Origin: Pseudoalteromonas lipolytica
GTDB taxonomy: Bacteria; Pseudomonadota; Gammaproteobacteria; Enterobacterales; Alteromonadaceae
DNA length: 64,000 bases
NCBI RefSeq assembly: GCF_001306915.1
Contig: NZ_LJTC01000016.1
Span: 722 to 64,721, forward strand
Direction: 5' to 3'
Position numbers and translations under genes: made by a program. This document shows, piece by piece, positions 41,797-51,957 of the stretch. The notes beneath the pieces are model-generated. The model searched no databases and was not told the DNA's origin. It saw nothing but the letters and a program-made list of their open reading frames with translations. Position 1 is the stretch's first letter. Every line of letters begins with the position of its first letter.

Positions 41797-44700
41797 TTAA
41801 TGTGCTGCACTTAGCCAAATTGCTAATTTTTTATTTAATGAGTCAAAGTTAAGGGGTTTTGTTAAATAATCATCCATGCCAGCATCTAAACAGCGTTCTT
41901 TGTCACCCTGCATTGCATTGGCAGTTAGTGCAACAATATTGACTTTCTGATGTGCTTCGCCAGCTTTTCCTAATCTTATTGCCTTTGTTGCTTGATAGCC
42001 GTCCATTTCTGGCATTTGGCAGTCCATTAGCACTAGTTCGTAAGGGGCATTCTCATTATTTGCTAGTTTTGTTATTGCCTCAAGACCATTTTCAGCAATG
42101 TCAAAACTAATACCTGCTTGTTTGAGTAAGGCGCCAGCAACCACTTGGTTAACTTTATTGTCTTCGACTAATAAGACGCGAGATGATGTACTCGAAGCTG
42201 GCATGGAAATTTTAGCGATGCTTTGTTCTTTATTTACTTGTTGTTGTTCAATGTACTTTTCGTTAGCCAAAGAGTTAAATAAGTCTGAAGGGGTTAAAGG
42301 TTTAAATATAATACTTTGCGCTTCTAAAGTTTGTTTAGATTGCTCTTCAGTTAGGCTCATAGGTGCCATTAAAATACATTTACATGCATTGTTATTATAA
42401 TATTTTTGGAACGCTCGTTGCTCTGATTGTTCTGCTTGCATATAAAGTTGGTAATCTATAAAAACTGCATCGCAAGGTGGCTCTTGAGAGTGGGCCGCAC
42501 GGTTAATTAAGCTTGGCATATTGCCAATAACTTCAACTTTTGCTCCCCATAATTGCAATTGTTTTTTAGTAATGCTGCTACTGAGCTTGCAGTTGTCAGC
42601 AATTAAAATACGTTTTTTATCAATTAAGTGACTTGGCTCATGCAGCTGCTTTTGGTAGTCAAATTTTACTTTAATTGAGAAATTGAACGTGCTGCCTTCT
42701 CCATAAGAACTGACAACATTTACATCGCCGCCCATTAGAGTACAAAGCTGTTTAACAATGGCAAGACCAAGGCCTGTGCCGCCATATTGCCGGGTAGTTG
42801 AAGCATCAGCTTGAGTAAAAGAATCAAAAAGAGTTGCTTGTTTTTCTGGTTTTATGCCTAAGCCATTATCAACAACAGAGCAATTCAGATATAACTCGTT
42901 ATCAGCAGTTTCAAGTTTGGCTATCACGACTATCTCACCGTCTTTTGTGAATTTAACTGCATTACCTATTAGGTTATTGATGATTTGCCTAATACGATTT
43001 GGGTCGCTTATGATAAATTCACGTTTGATATGAGTTGCATCTAGTAACAGTTTGGTATTGTTTTGCTCTGCTTTTATAGCAAATGATTCAATGGTATCGC
43101 CTAGAAGTTTAGATATATTAAAACTCACGTTTTCGATATCGAGCTTACCAGCTTCAATTTTTGAAAAGTCTAAAATATCATTGATAATATGCAGCAATGA
43201 CTCTGCTGATGACTGTGCCAATTCAAGATGATGGCTTTGTTGTTTATCTAATTTTGTTTGTTTAATGATATTAAGCATGCCAATAACCCCATTCATCGGG
43301 GTGCGGATTTCATGGCTCATACTTGCTAAAAATTCACCTTTTATTTTTACTGCTTGTTCTGCTGCATTTTTCGCTTGAACTAGCTGATGTTCAGTTTCTA
43401 TACGCTGTTGGCTTGCATGTAAGCTACCAATAAGTGCCGCAACTGCAATTAAAAAGCTTTCCTCGTTTTTACTCCAATGTCGTCTTGATGCGCTGTTCTC
43501 TGCGCACACCACTCCCATACTTTTACTCCCTGTCGGAATGATTGCAGTAAGCATGGAGCGAATATCAGCGCGATCAAAATAATTGCTAGCTAACTCCTTG
43601 GTAAACGGGTGGTGATATGCATCACTCGCATTTATAACGGCGTTATTGTTAATGGCATCAAAATAGTTAGGGTGTTCTATTTGCTGTAACGACACAGCCC
43701 GACTAAAACGCGATTGATTTTGATCATGACTAGCAAACGAGTTAAGCGTTTGTCGGTCTTCGCTAAATAACCAAATGCTTGCTCGATCAACCTCTAGTGC
43801 TTGGCATATCGCTTTTACAATTACATGCTTAGATAAGTTTAAATTACCCGTTAAGACGGCTTCGTGAACAGTTAATGATGCAAGTATTTCGTTGTGCAAG
43901 GCAATTTTATTGTTTTCAAGCTCAACACGTTTGCGAGCATCTATGTTTTGTAATGATCCAAATAGTTTGATGCAGCGGCCATTCTTATATTCAGATTCGC
44001 CATGCGCTAAAACCCAGATAGCTTCGCCTGATACTGTGATTATTTGCACTTGAGTTTCAAAGCTTTCACCTTCTTTTATCGCTTTTTCGATTAAGTGACG
44101 AATTTTGTCACGGCTGTAACCGGGTTTAAAATAGTCGAGATTGGTTGGCCATTGTGGTTGTTTATTGAGTGGCAACTTAAAGATTTGTTTAGTCATATCT
44201 GACCAATAAACAGCTTTGGTCTCGAGGTTAAATGACCACGCACCTACTTTTGCTAGGCTACTCATTGTTTCGAGCATTCGCTCGCTTTTGTATTGGCGCT
44301 CGAGCATTTTTAAAAAGAACACACAAGCACCCGCAAATAATATACATACGATAATTATGGCGATACGTAACGGCCAAATGGCTGATTTTGGTGGATGCCA
44401 ACCTGCTTTCGGAACAGCATACATACGCCAATTCCCGCCAGGGAAATTAATGCCAAAATTAAGTGGTGTGTCATTTAAAATAGCGCTATTTCCGTAGAAA
44501 AATTCCCCCTCAGCACCTAACCCGTTGCGACCCTGTAACGCTATGTCGTAGTGCTTATTTAAAGCTAGAAGCCCCGAATTGTTATAAACTTTATCAATAT
44601 CGAGTACGACAGAAAGTAATCCCCAAAAGTGCTGTTCTGGTGGTGTAAAAATAGGCATGCGAGCTATTAAGGCTTGACCGCCTTGTACTAGTTCTAAGGG

Positions 44701-45162
44701 ACCTGCCATGACAATTTTGTTTTCATCGCGCGCCTTAATTGCATCGTCTCGCTGCGCGGCGTTTTCTAGAAAATTGAGACCAATTGATTTCTCATTTCCT
44801 TTTAGTGGGTAAGTCATCTGAATGATCATGTTTGGTGCAGCGCCGATATTTCTTAATTCTGAAGAGGTTTCGAATAATGGCGTGGCAATTTGAGAAAAGC
44901 GGCTTTGATTTAAATTTGGCTCAGCAGCAACTGCGACGGCAAGGCCGCGAACAAGTTGAATATTAGAGATTAGAGTCGCCTCTAACTTTGCACGGTAAGC
45001 GCTAACTCGCGCAATCTCCTGAGCACGGAATGCATCTTTTTCTCGGCTATAGTTTAATTGATCGATGATTAAGCCAATTACAATAACTAGCGCAAGTGAA
45101 AACCAAAAGGCTAACTTTAGTTTTTGCAGTTTTTTATTATCGGTTTCAGTTGCTAATGGCAT
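41797..45162 (-). CDS. Hybrid sensor histidine kinase: CHASE, PAS, GAF, HisKA, HATPase, two receivers
   Basis: 1121 residues. Two membrane helices flank a periplasmic CHASE domain (~60-250; MTYPLKGNEKSIGLNFLE). Cytoplasmic PAS (~295-410), GAF (~430-580), HisKA with His617 (FLASMSHEIRTPMNGVIGML), HATPase (DNGLGIKPEKQA, GGTGLGLAIVKQL), a divergent receiver that keeps FIDYQLY, and a canonical receiver with Asp1047 (VLMDCQMPEMDG) and Lys in DDYLTKPL. No Hpt domain, so a separate phosphotransfer protein is expected. Orphan, ligand unknown. Confidence 0.94.
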   Translation of the reverse strand: MPLATETDNKKLQKLKLAFWFSLALVIVIGLIIDQLNYSREKDAFRAQEIARVSAYRAKLEATLISNIQLVRGLAVAVAAEPNLNQSRFSQIATPLFETSSELRNIGAAPNMIIQMTYPLKGNEKSIGLNFLENAAQRDDAIKARDENKIVMAGPLELVQGGQALIARMPIFTPPEQHFWGLLSVVLDIDKVYNNSGLLALNKHYDIALQGRNGLGAEGEFFYGNSAILNDTPLNFGINFPGGNWRMYAVPKAGWHPPKSAIWPLRIAIIIVCILFAGACVFFLKMLERQYKSERMLETMSSLAKVGAWSFNLETKAVYWSDMTKQIFKLPLNKQPQWPTNLDYFKPGYSRDKIRHLIEKAIKEGESFETQVQIITVSGEAIWVLAHGESEYKNGRCIKLFGSLQNIDARKRVELENNKIALHNEILASLTVHEAVLTGNLNLSKHVIVKAICQALEVDRASIWLFSEDRQTLNSFASHDQNQSRFSRAVSLQQIEHPNYFDAINNNAVINASDAYHHPFTKELASNYFDRADIRSMLTAIIPTGSKSMGVVCAENSASRRHWSKNEESFLIAVAALIGSLHASQQRIETEHQLVQAKNAAEQAVKIKGEFLASMSHEIRTPMNGVIGMLNIIKQTKLDKQQSHHLELAQSSAESLLHIINDILDFSKIEAGKLDIENVSFNISKLLGDTIESFAIKAEQNNTKLLLDATHIKREFIISDPNRIRQIINNLIGNAVKFTKDGEIVVIAKLETADNELYLNCSVVDNGLGIKPEKQATLFDSFTQADASTTRQYGGTGLGLAIVKQLCTLMGGDVNVVSSYGEGSTFNFSIKVKFDYQKQLHEPSHLIDKKRILIADNCKLSSSITKKQLQLWGAKVEVIGNMPSLINRAAHSQEPPCDAVFIDYQLYMQAEQSEQRAFQKYYNNNACKCILMAPMSLTEEQSKQTLEAQSIIFKPLTPSDLFNSLANEKYIEQQQVNKEQSIAKISMPASSTSSRVLLVEDNKVNQVVAGALLKQAGISFDIAENGLEAITKLANNENAPYELVLMDCQMPEMDGYQATKAIRLGKAGEAHQKVNIVALTANAMQGDKERCLDAGMDDYLTKPLNFDSLNKKLAIWLSAAH

Positions 45163-45340
45163 GAGAAAGATTGATTTCTAAACTATTTCCCTACTATAGA
45201 CAATTTCTGAGGCAATTAACAATCATCAGCTAATCAAGAAAACTAAATTTAAATATTTGGATAGCAACACTATTTTTTCACAAAACTCAGGTTAATATAG
45301 CAGGTTAATACAGTGTTACTTTAGCGCAAGGGTAAATGGC

Positions 45341-47623
45341 ATGTTCAAGATAATCAAATGGTTATTAATAGGTTTGTTCGTTGTGGTGTTACTCGCAACA
45401 GGGCTTGTTTATGGTGTATTAAATCTAAGTTTACCGGCTCTTGATGGCCGGGGTAAAAGCGACGCTATTTCGCAATCAGTGAAGATTGAACGAGACACTT
45501 TAGGGCAGGCTGTTATTCATGCCGAAAACCGTTTAGATGTAGCCTATGCTCTTGGTTTTGCGCATGGTCAGGACCGATTCTTTCAAATGGATTTACTGCG
45601 CCGTAATGCCGCAGGTGAGCTTAGTGAATTATTTGGTAAAGCTGCTGTTGGGCTTGATAAAAAAATGCGTTTTCATCAGTTACGCAAACGTAGTCAGATT
45701 GCTGTTGCGCAGTTACCAGCAAAAGATAAAGCGCTATTAAAAGCTTACGCGAATGGGGTTAATGAGGGTTATGCGCAAGTAGGTTTCGATAGTTTTGAAT
45801 ATTTACTGACTGGCGCTGAAGCAAAACCTTGGCAAAGTGAAGACAGCTTACTAATCATTTTTAGTATGTATTTAGATTTGCAAACGGCTACCTTTGAACG
45901 CGACAAAACACTGATCGAAATCGAAGATCTCTACGGTAAGGCGATGGTCGACTTTATTACTCAGCCTAGCCTTTATCAAGCGGCGCTCGATAACAGCCTA
46001 TTAGCACCTTATAACGGCGGTATTCCAAATCTCAAAGACGCTCAATGGGCTATGACTGAGATTGCAGAGCGCAAGGAGCTTGGTAGTAATAACTGGGCAG
46101 TTACTGGGCAGTTAACTGAAACTGGTGCTGCAATGTTGTCAGACGATATGCACTTATCATTTGCAGTACCAATCATTTGGTACCGTGCCCAGCTCAATTA
46201 TCCACTCAATGGTGAAATGCAGCAAATCACCGGTGTGTCTTTACCTGGCGCTCCAGCAATTGTAGTTGGTACCAATAATAAAATAGCGTGGGGGTTCACC
46301 AATGGTTATTTAGATACAGCCGATTGGATAGCCCTTGAGAGTAAAGAGAAAACGTGGCAGATAGATGAACCCATCTTACTCAATGACGGCAGCATTGAAA
46401 ATTATGCTTTAACCATGAGTGAATATGGCCCAGTAAAAGAAATTAATGGCAAACCATACGCACTAAGTTGGGTTGCTCACCATGAGTATGCGGTTGATAT
46501 GGAATTACTTAAGCTTGAGCAAGCAAGTACGGTTGATGATGCACTAGCGCTTGCGGCTGAGGTGGGTATTCCTGTCCAAAATTTAATGGTTGTTGATGAT
46601 CAAGGGAACGCCGCTTGGAAGAATATGGGAGCCGTTCCAGCCCGTAAAGAGCCCCATCAATTAGCGGTGGCTGAGCAAGCGTATCCTGCAGCGTGGCATG
46701 AAAACGAAACGCTGCGTCCATTTGTTAAAAACCCAGACAGTGGCCGATTATGGACGGGCAACTCACGCGTTGTTTCCGCAGAGGATGACCAGCGCTTTGG
46801 TAATGGTGCTTATGCCATGGGGGCTCGCTCGGCACAAATTCGCGATCGATTATTTGAAAAGCAACAGTTCAACGAACAAGATTTTTATGACTTACAACAT
46901 GATAATGAAGCTCGATTCTTAACAGCTTGGCATAAACTGCTGGTCAAACAGCTCAGCAACGCAGGCGATAAATATGCGCTGTATTTAAAAGAGCTAAATA
47001 ATTGGCAGGCGTGTGCTTGTAGCGATTCAATTGGTTATACCTTAGTAAAGCGTTACCGCAGTGAAGTAATTAATGGTTTATTTAGTCCATTAGAGAATAA
47101 GCTAAAAGCCCTCGACAGTAGCTTAAAGCCAGTAAAACGAGACTTAGAGCCTGCTGTTTGGCAACTTATCGAAGCGCAGCCTGAAGCATGGTTAAACCCA
47201 GAGTATGCAAACTGGAATCAGCAAATGCTAGCTGCATTTGATCGCGTTATCACTAAACTAACCGAGCAGTACGGTAACAACCCGCACAGCTGGGAGTGGG
47301 GTAAGGTCAACGAGTTAGTGATTGAGCACCCATTTGCCAAGCAAATACCGGTACTTAAAAGCTTATTGAATATGCCTACGGCGCCCGGGTTTGGTGATAC
47401 CTTTATGCCTTCAGTACAAGGGCGTAGTTTTGGTGCTTCGCAGCGCTTTATTGTTCAACCAGGGCATTTAGATAAAGCGATTATGGCTATTCCGGGTGGG
47501 CAATCTGGGCATCCATTGTCAGAATTTTATCGTGCCGGGTTTAACGATTATGTCAGTAATGGTTTAACGCCATTATTGCCGCAAGAGATTGCACATAGCA
47601 TTACTATTGAGGCAATTAATTAA
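45341..47623 (+). CDS. Penicillin acylase-family (Ntn) amidohydrolase
   Basis: 760 residues, as expected for the unprocessed precursor: N-terminal hydrophobic segment (signal or anchor, ~1-27), alpha chain with FAHGQDRFFQMDLLRRNAAG, spacer, and the beta chain starting at nucleophile Ser249 in LGSNNWAVTG. The Asn and His contacts follow (GTNNKIAWGFTNGY). Autocatalytic cleavage before the Ser is the family rule. Substrates range from penicillins to acyl-homoserine lactones; none can be chosen from sequence alone. Located in the periplasm. Confidence 0.92.
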   Translation: MFKIIKWLLIGLFVVVLLATGLVYGVLNLSLPALDGRGKSDAISQSVKIERDTLGQAVIHAENRLDVAYALGFAHGQDRFFQMDLLRRNAAGELSELFGKAAVGLDKKMRFHQLRKRSQIAVAQLPAKDKALLKAYANGVNEGYAQVGFDSFEYLLTGAEAKPWQSEDSLLIIFSMYLDLQTATFERDKTLIEIEDLYGKAMVDFITQPSLYQAALDNSLLAPYNGGIPNLKDAQWAMTEIAERKELGSNNWAVTGQLTETGAAMLSDDMHLSFAVPIIWYRAQLNYPLNGEMQQITGVSLPGAPAIVVGTNNKIAWGFTNGYLDTADWIALESKEKTWQIDEPILLNDGSIENYALTMSEYGPVKEINGKPYALSWVAHHEYAVDMELLKLEQASTVDDALALAAEVGIPVQNLMVVDDQGNAAWKNMGAVPARKEPHQLAVAEQAYPAAWHENETLRPFVKNPDSGRLWTGNSRVVSAEDDQRFGNGAYAMGARSAQIRDRLFEKQQFNEQDFYDLQHDNEARFLTAWHKLLVKQLSNAGDKYALYLKELNNWQACACSDSIGYTLVKRYRSEVINGLFSPLENKLKALDSSLKPVKRDLEPAVWQLIEAQPEAWLNPEYANWNQQMLAAFDRVITKLTEQYGNNPHSWEWGKVNELVIEHPFAKQIPVLKSLLNMPTAPGFGDTFMPSVQGRSFGASQRFIVQPGHLDKAIMAIPGGQSGHPLSEFYRAGFNDYVSNGLTPLLPQEIAHSITIEAIN

Positions 47624-48711
47624 TCTTCATTTTCAAAAAATGTACTTTGAGCATGCACTATCGTGGTCTTATTACGGCCAGAGTGCTTGCTCTCATACAG
47701 CGCTGAATCTGCATACTGCAGCATTTTTTCTATGGGAGTAAGGGGTTGCCATTCGATTAAACCAAAGCTCATAGTTACTTTTAAATCCGGACAGTCAGGG
47801 TGAGCTTCCAATGCTGCTATTTTTGTACGCAAAGCTTCAATTTTTGCAAAGGCTTGGCGTTCATTAGATTGAGTAAGTATTAGTAAAAACTCTTCTCCGC
47901 CCCAACGAACTGCAATATCATCCTCGCTCATGAATTCACTGATGAGTCGTGAAATATTCACTAAAATAGTATCACCTTTATCATGCCCGTAATTATCATT
48001 GATTCTTTTAAACTGATCGATGTCTGCCATGGCCATGCAAAGAGGGGTGTTATTATTTACGCAATTTTTGCGTGCATTCATAATTAGCTTTTTAGCAAAG
48101 CGGCGATTGAAAAGTTTTGTAAGAGGATCCCGGGCTGCCATTTCCGTTAACTCTAGTCGTTGTGAAAGAGTAATCTCTCTAATAAAACCCATGCCATAAA
48201 TCATAGGTAAGCCAGCAATAATTATATTAATTATTTTAATATGGGGAAGCAGCTCAGAGTAAGCAAACGGGTAGTTTGTATTTGAAAAAAACACATACAA
48301 CAATGCAAAAATAATGATCATTAACACGCTATACAAAGAAGCTCGCTTTAGAGTTAGTTGATAGTCGATCATTAACAGGCAAGACACAGTCCATAGATAA
48401 AATTGAAATCCTGCATTTAAGCCAAGCATTGCACAAACAATGGTTGAGTGAATAACAACTTCAAGACAAAACACACGAAGAGCTAAGGAGGTTAAACCTT
48501 GTTTGATTAGAAAAATTCCCCCAGCCCATGCACACACACTTAGAACATTTACTATTGCCAAAGTAACTGCACCAATGTGAGCGAAAACGGGAATTAGCAC
48601 AACGTGGACTGCGAGTGCAAAGTAAGCAATCTTCAAAATAATAAGAAACTTAACATGCTCTATTTCTTGTAACTCTGATTGCTTAGGTTGTTTTAAGAGA
48701 TGTTTTAGCAA
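47620..48711 (-). CDS. Membrane diguanylate cyclase (GGDEF)
   Basis: 363 residues. Five or six N-terminal membrane helices (~25-190, MASE-like) and a C-terminal GGDEF domain with DPLTKLFNRRFAKKLI, MADIDQFKRINDNYGHDKGD and the active GGEEF (VRWGGEEFLLIL). Makes cyclic di-GMP from GTP. An RxxD inhibitory site is not evident. Converges with the acylase gene, overlapping by four bases. Confidence 0.95.
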   Translation of the reverse strand: MLKHLLKQPKQSELQEIEHVKFLIILKIAYFALAVHVVLIPVFAHIGAVTLAIVNVLSVCAWAGGIFLIKQGLTSLALRVFCLEVVIHSTIVCAMLGLNAGFQFYLWTVSCLLMIDYQLTLKRASLYSVLMIIIFALLYVFFSNTNYPFAYSELLPHIKIINIIIAGLPMIYGMGFIREITLSQRLELTEMAARDPLTKLFNRRFAKKLIMNARKNCVNNNTPLCMAMADIDQFKRINDNYGHDKGDTILVNISRLISEFMSEDDIAVRWGGEEFLLILTQSNERQAFAKIEALRTKIAALEAHPDCPDLKVTMSFGLIEWQPLTPIEKMLQYADSALYESKHSGRNKTTIVHAQSTFFENED

Positions 48712-48954
48712 CCGGACCTCTTAGACAGCTAGGTGTAAAAACTAGTATAGATTAAAATTTAGGCTGTGAAGAATTAAAGAGATTTCTGTTTCTTTAATTC
48801 ATTTAATTTAATCGGGTTAAACACCAGTTCACTTCGTTTTTGCTAAGCTTTAAGCTTGGCAGGACTGTGAATTAATGCCACTCTAATCAAACCATCATTG
48901 ATATCGGCTTGCCGTTTGCCTTGATAATATTTTCGTGCCTAAAAAGGAGTAGTT

Positions 48955-50487
48955 ATGCCGGCGGAAAAAACGCATTTAGAGATTTGTAATCTAACTAAAG
49001 AACAGTACCCACAAATAAAGACCCTCATGGATCAAGCTTACCCAGGGCTTGGAGGTGCTTGGCCAAGCCATACTATTTTTAGGCTAATAGACCAGTTTCC
49101 GGAAGGGCAAATAGGCATTGTAGACGATGGTGTTTTAGTAGGCATCGCCTTGAGTGTACAGGTTGATTACGCGCGCTTTTCTAACCCACATACCTACGAA
49201 GATATTGTTGATGGTCACGACCGTGTATTTAGTGATTCTGAAGGTGATGCACTTTATGGTTTAGATGTGGTGATTTCATCAACTCACCGAGGGATGCGAC
49301 TGGGTCGTCGCTTATACGATGCGCGTAAAGAGCTGTGCCGTCAGTATAACTTGCGCGCTATTTTAGCGGGTGGACGTATTCCGCGCTATTACAATCATAG
49401 TGCAGAGATGTCTCCGATGGAGTACATCGAAAAAGTTGACCACAAAGAGCTGTATGATCCGATTTTAAGCTTTCAGCTATCTAATGATTTCCAAGTTAAA
49501 CGTTTACTTAAAAAATACCTTCCTGAAGATCAGGAGTCAGTTGGTTATGCCACTTTACTAGAGTGGAATAACATTATGTTTGAGCCGACAGATACGGTAC
49601 TTGAGTCGACTAAATCAATTGTCCGTGTCGGTGCTGTACAATGGCAAATGCGCTGTGTTGAGTCTGTTGAAGAGCTGCTCAAGCAGGTGGAGTATTTTGT
49701 TGATACAGTATCAGATTATAAAAGTGACTTTATTCTGTTTCCGGAGTTTTTCAATGCCCCGTTAATGGGTCTTACCGAGCAAAGTAATCAAACGGAAGCG
49801 ATTCGCTATTTGGCCGAATACACAGAAACCTTCCGTGATGCGATGTCACGCATGGCGGTTGAATATAATGCCAATATTATCACCGGTTCTATGCCACTAG
49901 CTGAAGACGACAAGATTTATAATGTTAGCTATTTATGCCACCGTAGCGGTAAAATTGATGAGCAGCGTAAAATTCATATTACCCCTCACGAGCAAAATGA
50001 CTGGGTGATCCAAGGCGGTGATAAAATTGCTGTATTTGAAACCGATGCGGGTCGTGTCGGTATTCAAATTTGTTACGATGTAGAGTTTCCTGAATTGTCG
50101 CGTATTCTCGCTAAACAAGGGTTAGATATTTTGTTTGTGCCATTTTGGACAGATACAAAAAATAGTTACTTACGTGTACGCCATTGTGCGCAAGCACGTG
50201 CAATCGAAAATGAATGTTATGTTGTGATTGCAGGCTCGGTTGGGAACTTACCTGAAGTAGAAAGCTTAGACGTACAGTATTCGCAATCAGCAGTGCTTAC
50301 CCCTTCTGACTTTTCGTTCCCGCATGATGCAACCTTGAATGAAGCAACACCGAATACCGAAATGTTGTTATTCAGTGATTTAGATATGGATAAACTGAAA
50401 ATCCTTCACAGTGAAGGTACGGTAAGAAACTTAAAAGACCGCCGTGAAGATTTATATGATGTAATTTTGAAAAAGCGAGATCAATAA
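48955..50487 (+). CDS. GNAT acetyltransferase-nitrilase fusion
   Basis: 510 residues. N-terminal GNAT-like domain (~8-200; VISSTHRGMRLGRRLYDARK binds acetyl-CoA). C-terminal carbon-nitrogen hydrolase with Glu264 (FILFPEFFNAPLMG), Lys339 (EQRKIHITPHEQ) and Cys373 (VGIQICYDVEFPELSR). The hydrolase fold cleaves amides or nitriles. GGAG ribosome site. Overlaps the Gdx exporter gene by one base (TAATG), so they are coupled. Fusion proteins of this architecture are widespread but their substrate is unknown. Confidence 0.92.
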   Translation: MPAEKTHLEICNLTKEQYPQIKTLMDQAYPGLGGAWPSHTIFRLIDQFPEGQIGIVDDGVLVGIALSVQVDYARFSNPHTYEDIVDGHDRVFSDSEGDALYGLDVVISSTHRGMRLGRRLYDARKELCRQYNLRAILAGGRIPRYYNHSAEMSPMEYIEKVDHKELYDPILSFQLSNDFQVKRLLKKYLPEDQESVGYATLLEWNNIMFEPTDTVLESTKSIVRVGAVQWQMRCVESVEELLKQVEYFVDTVSDYKSDFILFPEFFNAPLMGLTEQSNQTEAIRYLAEYTETFRDAMSRMAVEYNANIITGSMPLAEDDKIYNVSYLCHRSGKIDEQRKIHITPHEQNDWVIQGGDKIAVFETDAGRVGIQICYDVEFPELSRILAKQGLDILFVPFWTDTKNSYLRVRHCAQARAIENECYVVIAGSVGNLPEVESLDVQYSQSAVLTPSDFSFPHDATLNEATPNTEMLLFSDLDMDKLKILHSEGTVRNLKDRREDLYDVILKKRDQ

Positions 50488-50804
50488 TGGCGTGGTTGTA
50501 TTTAATTGTCGCAGGTCTGTTAGAAATTGGCTGGCCTGTTGGCCTTAAGATGTCTCAACAGGCAGACAGTCGCTGGTTAGGCATTGCAATAGCCGTCGCC
50601 TTTATGGTCGCTAGTGGCTTTATGTTGTGGTTGGCGCAAAAGGATATTCCGATGGGGACATCCTATGCAGTATGGACAGGTATTGGTGCTGCTGGCACTT
50701 TCTTGGTTGGTATTTTATTTTATGGGGATGCCGCCACTTTTGGCCGCATTGCTGGAGTACTGTTGATAATTAGTGGTGTAATAACCCTAAAGATTAGTCA
50801 TTAA
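50487..50804 (+). CDS. gdx: Small multidrug resistance family, SugE/Gdx guanidinium exporter type
   Basis: 105 residues, four membrane helices. The first helix GLLEIGWPVGLKMSQQ holds the key Glu of SMR pumps and the subtype pattern of SugE/Gdx; TSYAVWTGIGAAGTFLVG matches the Gdx helix 3 as well. Established work shows Gdx proteins export guanidinium by proton antiport. It is the second gene behind the GNAT-nitrilase fusion. No guanidine riboswitch was found in the leader (48712-48954). Confidence 0.9.
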   Translation: MAWLYLIVAGLLEIGWPVGLKMSQQADSRWLGIAIAVAFMVASGFMLWLAQKDIPMGTSYAVWTGIGAAGTFLVGILFYGDAATFGRIAGVLLIISGVITLKISH

Positions 50805-50828
50805 AAAAGCGGCATAGCCGCTTTTTTA
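50803..50828 (+). terminator. Terminator of the nitrilase-gdx operon
   Basis: AAAAAAGCGGC / GCCGCTTTTTT stem with an ATA loop, overlapping the gdx stop codon. Symmetrical, so it can also serve the convergent transporter gene. Confidence 0.93.
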
Positions 50829-50844
50829 ATGACTAGGAATAAGC

Positions 50845-51723
50845 CTAATTGGGTAGCATTACAAGAATGGCAGCCAGTGCAATTAACACAAGCCCCGCCG
50901 TGTCTTGGCGTTTTAACGGCTGTTTTAACCAAAGAATCGATACCATAATGGTAAAGAATACTTCTATCTGCCCCAGTGTTTTTACATAAGCAACATGCTG
51001 CAAGCTCATGGCGCTAAACCAACCAATAGAACCTAAACAGCTACAAATACTAACAGCGGTCGTGGTGCCTTTGTGTTGCCACATTTTCTTAAAAGTATCG
51101 CGCTCTTTGAATGTAATATACACGCATAGCATCAGTGTTTGTAAACTGATTATCAGCACTAACACCCAAGCTGCAGAGTGCGGAAAAGTCAGCCCTGAAC
51201 TTAAACTTGCTTCACGGATCCATGATGAAGAGAGAGCAAAAGAAGTGCCGCAAGCAAGCCCAAGCAGTGCGGTGCCCAAATTAAAGTGTTTAACATTCGC
51301 GATGCCACTTAATAGCAGTACCGCAATTGCACCAATAAATACGCCAAACCAGCCCAGTAACGACAGTGCTGAGCCAAAGAACATGACACCTAAAATGGCC
51401 GCCATTAGCGCTTCACTTTTAGCAAGCCCTGCACCGACTGCAAAGTTATTCATTTTAAACAGCTTTACCATTAAACCTGTGGCAACAATTTGGACGATAC
51501 TGGCGCCAACAATGTAGCCAATAAAAGCCAGATTAAAGTCAGGAAGTGCGGCGTCTTGATATTGATAAAGTGCAAATAAATACAGGGCAGCAATTGGGCT
51601 GGCAACGATAAAGCGAGCAAGCGTTACCCCGGCAACACTCACTGTTGCACTGAGTTTGCTTTGCAAAGCGTTGCGCCACGACTGCATAAATGCCGCAAAA
51701 ATAGTTAAGAAAATCCAAGTCAT
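50845..51723 (-). CDS. DMT-superfamily transporter
   Basis: 292 residues with about ten membrane helices in two EamA-like halves. N-terminal MTWIFLTIFAAFMQSWRNAL is unusual for EamA and closer to a DMT subgroup; the mid-protein LLGLACGTSFALSSSWIREA and C-terminal HVAYVKTLGQIEVFFTIMVS fit. Inner membrane, substrate unknown. Single gene. Confidence 0.85.
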   Translation of the reverse strand: MTWIFLTIFAAFMQSWRNALQSKLSATVSVAGVTLARFIVASPIAALYLFALYQYQDAALPDFNLAFIGYIVGASIVQIVATGLMVKLFKMNNFAVGAGLAKSEALMAAILGVMFFGSALSLLGWFGVFIGAIAVLLLSGIANVKHFNLGTALLGLACGTSFALSSSWIREASLSSGLTFPHSAAWVLVLIISLQTLMLCVYITFKERDTFKKMWQHKGTTTAVSICSCLGSIGWFSAMSLQHVAYVKTLGQIEVFFTIMVSILWLKQPLKRQDTAGLVLIALAAILVMLPN

Positions 51724-51880
51724 ATTGAAAATAAATTAATGAGGATAGGCGTTTAGAGTAACAAAACCAAAGTATGTGAGCATCAGCTTATCGACCAACT
51801 TGAGAAAAACTCAGCTGTGACAATATGCCGCAGGGCTTTTATGCTGACTTTAGACTATAGTGACAATGATGCTATTGCTG

Positions 51881-51911
51881 GCCGCTGCTGTTTTAAGTAG
51901 CGGCTTTTTTT
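51881..51911 (+). terminator. Orphan intrinsic terminator
   Basis: GCCGCTGCT / AGTAGCGGC stem (one G-U pair), loop GTTTTA, then seven T. It points rightward, yet no plus-strand gene lies between 50804 and it; see the note on a possible small RNA. Confidence 0.85.
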
Positions 51912-51957
51912 GTTTACGCTAGGGTAGGGTATTATAGTTAAAAGATAAGGAAATATC

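Noticed and set aside
48712..48954. Guanidine riboswitch upstream of the gdx operon
   Set aside because: Looked for paired ACGR-loop hairpins and a ykkC-like core and saw none convincing.
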